Shown: in pieces, positions 19,730 through 25,765 of the stretch
How the letters are laid out: every line of letters begins with the position of its first letter
Numbering within the stretch: position 1 is the stretch's first letter
Source: Rhypophila decipiens
Taxonomy: Eukaryota; Ascomycota; Sordariomycetes; Sordariales; Naviculisporaceae
Reading direction: 5' to 3'
DNA length: 25,765 nt
Assembly: GCA_033297075.1 (NCBI GenBank)
Contig: MU858342.1
Coordinates: 1-25,765 of the forward strand
Made by a program: the position numbers and the translations under genes
Notes under the pieces: model-generated
Database searches by the model: none
Told to the model about the DNA's origin: nothing
Seen by the model: the letters and a program-made list of their open reading frames with translations, nothing else

Positions 19730-20209
19730 CCTCGATTATCGCCGAGGGAGATTGCTTTCCCTTTTGATGCTAAGATTTGGTCGCGGGGGGCCGCTCTGGA
19801 ACGAAACTCTAATTTTTCTTTCCCCTGGTTGTGCCAAGCAAGGAGTGCCCCGCATTAAAGTTTGGTGGGGTCACAGCGCTTTGCCGGTTCAGGACTAGTG
19901 GTGGGTTAGATCAGGGGTCCTGAAAGGTTAGATCGCCAAGGCAAGCCTGCAAAAGTTGGCGTTCATCCCATGGCAACAGAATTCATTCACCAGTTGAAAG
20001 ATTCACTGCAGCCGGCAACTCTCGTAATTGAGGTACAAGAGCTAGGTATTTATGAGTCTTTAGACTTCTCTGGACGCCTATTTCTTGCTTTACGATCACC
20101 GCTCTGGATCCTGGCGGCCCCGGCTGGAGCTCCCGTTTCCTGTACACCCATACTGATTACTGAACAAGCAGTCAACCAGACTTGCCAGCTTGTCTGTCGA
20201 ACGGTACAA
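19730..20209. other. Intergenic, PUS1 promoter and NmrA-like 3' flank
   Basis: This 480-bp stretch contains the upstream region of PUS1 and the downstream region of the NmrA-like gene, both on the minus strand. I could not place a TATA box, as is common for housekeeping genes. No other gene is evident. Confidence 0.5.
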
Positions 20210-21474
20210 CTAATCCTTCCCTTTCCAGGCCGCCGACAAGAATTCCTCTGCTTTGGTAAACTTGTAGCTGGGCAGAAGCTTGTTCCACTCATCGGATGCT
20301 TCCATCGCCCCAGACCCAATTGCGAGGACAATGCCCGAGACAACCTGCAATTCGAGCGCCTCCATCTCCTCTGGGGTAAATGCATGGTGCTCAATTTTCG
20401 GTCTCCATGACGATTTCACCATCTCGGCCTTGAGGTCATCAAACTTGAGTCGCTCGACATTGAATGGGGCACCTGTACGCAGGATGGTCAGAAGACCGAC
20501 GCGAGGACACGGTTTGTTGACTGGAACTGAAGGTCACATACCGCGAACTTTTTCACCAATGGCAATCAGCTCTCTCATTGTCACGGTGTTGCCGCTGATG
20601 CCGCCCACCAGAGGCCATTCATCATCGTGCTCAACGGCTTTGCTGACGATGTTGGCGAGATCTTGAACGGTCGTAAGAGTCATGGGCACGTCATCACTCT
20701 CCTCAAGGATGATGGCCCGTCGATTTTCAAAGTCAAAAGGCGTTGCAATTGTCGGGAGATACTTGGCCGACTTGTGCGGATGGGTCAAGTAGTTCAAAAA
20801 CATGCCTGGTTGGAAGAGCGAATACTCGAGGACCTGTCAACATTCGTCGTGAGTCGGTTGTTATTTTCCCACTCTTGATGACGAAACGAACCTTTTTCTC
20901 GCTGTTTAACTTCTTGAGATGGTCTCGTATGTCCTGCTTGCCGTGTTCAACCCACGGCATATGGTCCATTCGAGCACTGCAAAGGACGTCAGGGCTGTGG
21001 TCAAGCGCGAGTTCAGAGCAGGTCTTTACTCACCCTACCCATTCGCTGGGTGCGAACCGTCTCACTCGGGCCTTGACGGCGGCATCAATGAGGTTCTTTT
21101 GTGCCATGTTGCCTTGGTCCAGGTGCACAACAATGAAACTTAGGACAGTGTCGACACCTTCCAGGAGCTCGGTCAGCCGCTGCAAGTTGGAATAATCGGT
21201 CTTGATCCACGTAACTCCAGACAGCGCTGGAATCTCGTTGGGAGGTCCATCCTACATCGACATGCAAATTAGTCAATCTTCTGGAGAAGTCAGTGTGGCG
21301 CGGTACCTTTCTTGAAAGTGCCAAAATCTCGTGTTTTCCTGTTGAGGCAAGTGCATTAACCACCTCCAGTCCGACATCTACCATCTCGTGTTAGTGAGCT
21401 GTGTTTTTCTGACCGGAAATTTGGATCTGTGACCACATACTGCCCGATGCTCCGGCAATAGCTATCTTCACCAT
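20210..21474 (-). CDS. NmrA-like NAD(P)-binding Rossmann protein
   Basis: Six exons: 21474-21441, 21377-21307, 21251-21034, 20976-20892, 20833-20542 and 20472-20210, giving 320 residues; all five introns are 55-69 nt. The N-terminus VKIAIAGASGNVG carries the Rossmann GxxGxxG motif (residues 8-14), assembled across intron 1. RRFAPSEW, then a helix with HGKQDIRDHLKKLN, and EYSLFQPGMFLNYL are typical of the NmrA/isoflavone reductase-like group (atypical SDR). Members either reduce small molecules or act as redox-sensing regulators; I cannot tell which. The usual catalytic Lys region of isoflavone reductases is only loosely matched, so a sensor or an atypical reductase are both possible. It is divergent from a Zn2Cys6 factor 389 bp away, which suggests linked control. 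The donor GTTCGT (20891) is unusual. Confidence 0.9.
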
Positions 21475-21569
21475 GATGTTGGAACTTGGATGCAAGGTCT
21501 GTTGAGGCGGAACGATAAACAAGCAAAGCTACCATCTTTCGGTTCTTGACGAGGGGGAGGAGGTCTTCA

Positions 21570-21576
21570 ATTTATA
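21570..21576 (-). promoter_or_regulatory. TATA box of the NmrA-like gene
   Basis: TATAAAT on the minus strand, roughly 100 nt upstream of the start at 21474, sits at the distance expected for a fungal TATA promoter. Confidence 0.5.
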
Positions 21577-21688
21577 CAAAAGTCTAACAACATTCGCAAA
21601 CTCCGCAAGTCCGCAAGTCTGTTTATTTTCGAATCGATATTTTGAATACGAAACATCAACAGGCCCGGGGGTACTGAATCTTATTCCT

Positions 21689-21705
21689 CCGCCGCAGTTC
21701 GGCGG
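21689..21705. promoter_or_regulatory. Candidate Zn2Cys6 binding palindrome
   Basis: CCGCCG, five bases, CGGCGG form a perfect inverted repeat. Zn2Cys6 dimers bind paired CGG triplets. The site lies between the NmrA-like gene and a Zn2Cys6 gene, so autoregulation or co-regulation is a reasonable inference. Confidence 0.45.
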
Positions 21706-21863
21706 AAGGAAGGCCGTCCAGCCAATCAGACAAGCAGCTTGGGCATTCCGTCCATCTCCACTTCCAGCGGTCAAGCTCCTCCGCCGAGCCCCGAACATCA
21801 AAATCAACTTGAACCGACCATCCCGACACCCAGTCAGTTTTCCGTCAGTCTCAGTCACTCTCT

Positions 21864-24245
21864 ATGATGCTGCGCTCTCGGCCTAGATTGATCCAAAGAA
21901 TGCCGGAACACTCCGGTCAACAAGACCCGGCGGAACAAGAGTATGAACTCAACGCGCCAAGAAAGAAAATTCGCAAGGGAACGACAAGTTGCTGGGAGTG
22001 TAAGCGTCGGAAGGTCCGGTGTCTCTTCACTGCCACGGACCCAACCCCTTCCAGCGTTCTTGGGCCGATTAGCTGCGACGGGTGCAAGCGCCGGGGCACG
22101 GCCTGTATCAGCCAGGAATTCCCGGACGTGTCAGCTTCGGCCCCGAACAACCTGAACCCGGCCGACGACAGACTTGGCAGGGTAGAGGCCCTCGTTGAAC
22201 AGCTCGTCAGGAGATCCGATATACCCACGCCCCCTGACTCGGTGAAAGAGATTGAAGCTATTCCAGAGCTCGCTGTGACTTCAGATGTCGACAGGCAATG
22301 GAACCTGCCAGCTCCCAACGCTACCCCGACACGGCTGACACCCCGTCCGCGACCCCTCGAGCGATATAATGCTCCGGGGTCGTCTCACAAATATGATGAG
22401 ATTTCACGCGAACTCATTGCTGCTTGGCCGGATACACAGGACCTTGAGGCTATCTTCGACGCTCACGATCCTGTCGGCAGTACTGGTCTTCTCCGTAAAC
22501 TCGCCTCCTATACTCTCCATCCCAATTTCTCCCGGGAACATGTTCCGTCCCTTGACGCGCGACAAGTCCTGGTTCTGCCCCCAGCCGGGTCACATCCTGT
22601 TATAATTGCTCGAAAGCTGCTGCTCCTCGGCATATTCTTACAGTACTTGCGCCCCTGCGTCGCGCAAAACCGCGACCACCATTCCGACACGGTCGAACGC
22701 TGTCAAGATATGATGGTACGAGTGATGGACACCACATCGAGGCTGGTTACAAGCAACGACGATCTTGTCGGGTCAGTGGAAGGGATCGAATGTTTGATGT
22801 TGGAGAGCCTGTACAAAGACACTGCTGGAAGCATGAGGCGGTCGTGGGTCGCGACTCGACGAGCCATGACAATAGCCCAGATGATGGGTTTACACCGCGG
22901 GCGGGCCAAGATCCTTGAACAGGAAACCCAAGCACGATTCGATCCACAGCACATGTGGTTTCGGATTGTGCAATCTGACCGCTACCTTTCCCTGATGCTG
23001 GGCCTCCCCCTCGGGTACTCTGAAAACAAATTTGCGACGGCCAAAGCACTGCAAGGCTGCCATCTTTTGGAGCGGCTGCGACGCCTCGATACAGTGGTGA
23101 GCGGGCGCATCATTCAGCGCAACGATGCCTGTCATGATGGTTGCGCCGCCGAAGACAACTTTGCAGCAACACTCGAAATCGACAAACTGCTCCAAGAGGC
23201 GTCAAACGTCATGCCCCCAAATTGGTGGTTGGTTGATGATATTCTTGCAACCGACGGTAATGGGCGTTCTTTTCTCTCCGACGAGGACTCGATGCGAATC
23301 ATGGACCAGATCGCACATTACAACCTCGTAGTACAGCTGCACCTTCCATACCTCCTGCGGCACTGCTCGGATGGTGTGTTTGACAACAACAAGATGACAA
23401 CCGTCAATGCCAGTCGAGAGGCCTTGAGGCGTTACGTAATCTTTCGAAAAGTCTACCCGGTGGGTGCATATTGCCGTGGACTCGACTTCCTTGCCTTCAT
23501 TGCAACCGCTGCGCTGTGCCTGGCCCACATGGACGGCCAACGCCTCAAAAACGACATGCATCCCATTTGTCGAGAACCAGGCCCAGTATCGACCCGTGGA
23601 GGGTCAAGCAGCAATATCTTGGGCTCTCTTACCCACCAGAGACCGACTGACCGTGGGCTTATGGAACGTGCAACCGAAAGTCTTGAACATATGGGCACGT
23701 CAAACTCGGATATTCTGGCTTCTAAGCTTGCCTCCCTCCTCCGACACCTCCTTGTCGTTGAGCAAGACTCGGCCAGCGGCAAAAGCGGCCATTACAGCGC
23801 TGATTTATCCCCCGAGGCTGAGTACCAGGAACACAATCCCGGGGAGGAAGGAGTTGACGAGGGACCGTCGGGCTGTAACGGGTCTATAAGCGAGGGTGGT
23901 AATATTTTGAACATATATATCCCATACTACGGGACAGTCAAGATAGAGAAGCTGCATGGAGTCTCGAAGGCCAGTGTGAGGGCAATCGGGGGACAGTCTG
24001 TATTACCAGGTACACAGGGCGCTGTAGACATGCAGACCACGTCACCAACAGCCCAGCCATCAAACAACATCTTTATCTTTGATGGCGACAATTTCGGTGG
24101 TCAGGGGTTTCCTTCGTTCGATCCAGAGCTGGCGGCTGAGGCGGACGAGTGGACACTCCAAGGTGTCGACATGGCCTTCTTTGATAGCCTCATCCGGGGC
24201 GTTGGTGAGGGGGGACAAGAAGCCTCATTAGAGTGGCAGTTGTAA
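21864..24245 (+). CDS. Zn2Cys6 transcription factor with fungal-specific domain
   Basis: A single exon of 793 residues. The zinc cluster is CX2CX6CX17CX2CX6C with cysteines at 43, 46, 53, 71, 74 and 81, and a basic KRRKVRC block. The linker of 17 residues between the third and fourth cysteines is longer than the common 5-12. The middle region (from about residue 310) contains MRRSWVATRRAMTIAQMMGLHR and MWFRIVQSDRYLSLMLGLP, the conserved part of the fungal-specific transcription factor domain. The C-terminal third is polar and Gly/Ser-rich, a possible activation region. A second in-frame ATG at codon 13 could be the real start. Its targets are unknown, but the head-to-head NmrA-like gene is the first candidate. 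Confidence 0.93.
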   Translation: MMLRSRPRLIQRMPEHSGQQDPAEQEYELNAPRKKIRKGTTSCWECKRRKVRCLFTATDPTPSSVLGPISCDGCKRRGTACISQEFPDVSASAPNNLNPADDRLGRVEALVEQLVRRSDIPTPPDSVKEIEAIPELAVTSDVDRQWNLPAPNATPTRLTPRPRPLERYNAPGSSHKYDEISRELIAAWPDTQDLEAIFDAHDPVGSTGLLRKLASYTLHPNFSREHVPSLDARQVLVLPPAGSHPVIIARKLLLLGIFLQYLRPCVAQNRDHHSDTVERCQDMMVRVMDTTSRLVTSNDDLVGSVEGIECLMLESLYKDTAGSMRRSWVATRRAMTIAQMMGLHRGRAKILEQETQARFDPQHMWFRIVQSDRYLSLMLGLPLGYSENKFATAKALQGCHLLERLRRLDTVVSGRIIQRNDACHDGCAAEDNFAATLEIDKLLQEASNVMPPNWWLVDDILATDGNGRSFLSDEDSMRIMDQIAHYNLVVQLHLPYLLRHCSDGVFDNNKMTTVNASREALRRYVIFRKVYPVGAYCRGLDFLAFIATAALCLAHMDGQRLKNDMHPICREPGPVSTRGGSSSNILGSLTHQRPTDRGLMERATESLEHMGTSNSDILASKLASLLRHLLVVEQDSASGKSGHYSADLSPEAEYQEHNPGEEGVDEGPSGCNGSISEGGNILNIYIPYYGTVKIEKLHGVSKASVRAIGGQSVLPGTQGAVDMQTTSPTAQPSNNIFIFDGDNFGGQGFPSFDPELAAEADEWTLQGVDMAFFDSLIRGVGEGGQEASLEWQL

Positions 24246-24986
24246 TCTTATTTGATCTGCGCCGAGACATATGGTGTTGAATGAATTGTACAGACCTTTA
24301 AGGGAATAATGGTAATGATGAAAGAGGCGCTTATAAAGGTAAATGACTCCTTTTAGAAGGTAGTTTATAGGTTTTCGATACGCGTTTACATGACAGTCCG
24401 CTACCCAATTTTCGACGCAGCAATCTGCTTTCAGTATGGTAACTTAACATTACCTACACACGTCAATGGACGTAAAAACTTCTGATCCCGGGTATTGGCA
24501 TGTTCTAGGTTACACCATGTGTGTATTATCTGCCCAGGCATGCTGTGTCCCATTGGATGTTCTCAAATTTCACATCTTTCGTCCCAACTTCCCCAGCCCA
24601 CCGACCCACACTAATCACCTGCCTGAAGTTGTGTCATTTGGAAGCCTGAATTGTTCAATTGAAAGGCAAGAGGGCTCAGCACCTTCCTTCCTGGCCCATC
24701 TCCTCGGCCCCGCTCTCAGTTCCGGTCCTATGAGCTGGTTTTCATCTCAACTCAGGACGTCATGCCAGCTGACATGACACAGCTGCTTCTCCTTGCCCGT
24801 CGTGTGACTGCCTTGTTAGTAATTTCTCCATGTGCTCTCTACAAAAGGCACTCTCAAACCTCTTCCTGGTCCTCTTCCTGCAACCTTCAAATCTCACAAC
24901 CAAAAGTCCCCGCATCTTCGGCTCACTTCCATTTCCATCTACCAAACCTCTCCAAATCCACGAAAAACAAGACTCAACCATCCATC
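24246..24986. other. Intergenic, promoter of the ten-cysteine peptide gene
   Basis: About 740 nt. The last 150 nt are CT- and A-rich, as in the leader of a well-expressed fungal gene, and a TACAAAAG near 24839 could serve as a weak TATA element. Short plus-strand frames here (24466-24777, and the extension upstream of 24987) lack recognisable domains. Confidence 0.45.
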
Positions 24987-25296
24987 ATGAAGACTTCGTT
25001 CTTCGCCGTCGTTGCGTTCGCAGCCTTATTCGTCTATGCCGGTCCTCTCGGCTCCCTCGAGTCTCGCGGAGACTGCCAGGTCACCCAGTACCCCAATGGA
25101 GCCATGTGCTGTCTGGCTTGTGGTTGTCCCTCCCCGGACAACATGAGCTGCAGAGTCTGCCGTATGTCATTTCTGCCGTCCGTGGAGCACGATCGTGTGA
25201 TCATGTGTGCCAGGGACTCGCTAACTCATGTTGTCGAAACAAACAGTCCAGAATTGCATCTGCGGACCCTTCGTCAACTCTTGCCCTCTCGACTAA
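24987..25296 (+). CDS. Small secreted cysteine-rich peptide with ten cysteines
   Basis: Two exons, 24987-25161 and 25247-25296, separated by an 85-nt intron (donor GTATGT, branch CTAAC, acceptor ACAG), encode 74 residues. Residues 1-18 (MKTSFFAVVAFAALFVYA) are a typical signal peptide. The remaining 56 residues contain ten cysteines (30, 41, 42, 45, 47, 55, 58, 62, 64, 71), enough for five disulfides. The second exon adds the last three cysteines, which supports the splice. No family is recognised; the high cysteine density fits effector-like or antimicrobial-type secreted peptides, or a metal-binding peptide. It is not related in sequence to the pair at 430-2306. A longer frame starting upstream (24762) would hide the signal peptide and is not favoured. 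Confidence 0.85.
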
Positions 25297-25522
25297 ATTG
25301 CGGGTATCAGCGCCTTGAGGATGGAAGCCAGGTTAGTCACAGTTCTTCTCGGCCAAAAACCTCTCTGACAAACAAGGCATGACAGATTGCAATGACAAAC
25401 CATCTTCCTAACCTCGGGATGAATTTTTGGTAGTCGATGGGATCTTATGGGATACTGGGCAACTGCCGTGACTTTTAAATGGGAAAAAGTATTCTACGGG
25501 GCTATTTGGCTCGTTTCTCGCC

Positions 25523-25565
25523 GGATTTTATCTTTTTAGTGGATTTTATCTTTTTAGTGGATTTT
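25523..25565 (+). repeat. 18-bp tandem repeat
   Basis: GGATTTTATCTTTTTAGT occurs twice in a row (25523-25540 and 25541-25558), followed by a partial third copy GGATTTT (25559-25565). Confidence 0.9.
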
Positions 25566-25680
25566 CTGCAGGATGAGAGGGTGGTTCTCAGATGGGAACT
25601 TCACTCTCGGTAGAAAATAAAACAATTTTCCTTCCACTTACCCAAACACAATGTCATTTGTTATATTAAAAGAGAGTTAA

Positions 25681-25719
25681 TAAACAGGCACTAATCCTTT
25701 CGTAAACAGGCACTAATCC
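25681..25719 (+). repeat. 17-bp direct repeat
   Basis: TAAACAGGCACTAATCC occurs at 25681-25697 and again at 25703-25719, separated by TTTCG (period 22). The copies are identical, so the duplication is recent or maintained. Confidence 0.9.
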
Positions 25720-25724
25720 AAGGA

Positions 25725-25737
25725 GGGTTAGGGTTAT
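25725..25737 (+). repeat. Telomere-like word at the window end
   Basis: GGGTTAGGGTTATAGG starts at 25725 and carries about two TTAGGG units. Its right side (TTATAGGTGG) resembles that of the element at 15186 (TTATAAGTAG), so the two may derive from the same dispersed sequence. Confidence 0.55.
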
Positions 25738-25765
25738 AGGTGGCAAAAGCCACCCCAAAAAAGCC

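Larger units (their letters stand above)
21475..21863. promoter_or_regulatory. Divergent promoter between the NmrA-like gene and the Zn2Cys6 factor
   Basis: This 389-bp region has a TATAAAT on the minus strand (21570-21576), about 100 nt from the NmrA-like start, and a CCAAT on the plus strand (21722-21726), about 140 nt from the transcription-factor start. It also contains a palindrome of CCG/CGG triplets (21689-21705) and another CCGCCG at 21781-21786, candidate sites for a Zn2Cys6 protein. Confidence 0.6.
25297..25765. other. 3' flank with tandem repeats, no gene seen
   Basis: This AT-rich stretch contains two short tandem-repeat blocks and a telomere-like word at the window end. No open frame of interest is present. 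Confidence 0.5.

Noticed and set aside
24762..25382. 206-codon frame covering the ten-cysteine peptide gene
   Set aside because: Its upstream part is the leader; translation from 24987 gives a clean signal peptide, and splicing at 25161/25247 gives an early, sensible stop.

Overview
The window looks like nuclear DNA of a filamentous ascomycete (Pezizomycotina, probably Sordariomycetes). The evidence is: short introns (55-181 nt) with GTAAGT/GTATGT-type donors and CTAAC/CTGAC branch points, CT-rich leaders, a Zn2Cys6 regulator with a fungal-specific domain, an NmrA-like protein, a fungal CorA-like membrane protein, a family of small cysteine-rich secreted proteins, and short TTAGGG runs. I cannot name the genus. 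No rRNA, tRNA, CRISPR array or intact transposon was found.

Layout. 0.4-2.3 kb: two divergently transcribed paralogous six-cysteine secreted proteins sharing a 1.08-kb promoter region. 2.3-5.1 kb: mostly intergenic, with one doubtful small minus-strand ORF. 5.1-7.6 kb: a large fungal protein kinase whose last intron has two good acceptors, giving either a short soluble end or a tail with a hydrophobic anchor. 9.3-11.4 kb: a six-exon CorA-like two-transmembrane protein. 12.2-13.8 kb and 15.7-16.9 kb: two unrecognised genes with disordered tails. Each reads through in one frame except for isolated stops (two TAG in the first, one TGA in the second). 17.7-19.7 kb (minus): the conserved tRNA pseudouridine synthase PUS1, the only clear housekeeping gene. 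20.2-24.2 kb: an NmrA-like NAD(P)-binding protein (minus) and a Zn2Cys6 transcription factor (plus), sharing a 389-bp promoter with a CCGCCG-N5-CGGCGG palindrome. 25.0-25.3 kb: a ten-cysteine secreted peptide, followed by tandem repeats and a telomere-like motif at the window end.

How the genes may work together. The secreted cysteine-rich proteins at both ends, the NmrA/Zn2Cys6 pair, the accessory kinase and the CorA-like protein fit an accessory, possibly host-interaction or environment-sensing region around one conserved gene. No biosynthetic cluster is visible. The two hypotheses most worth testing are alternative splicing that decides whether the kinase is membrane-anchored, and the reason two neighbouring genes are open in one frame except for isolated stops. 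All splice models here were derived by hand from consensus signals and frame and have no transcript support.
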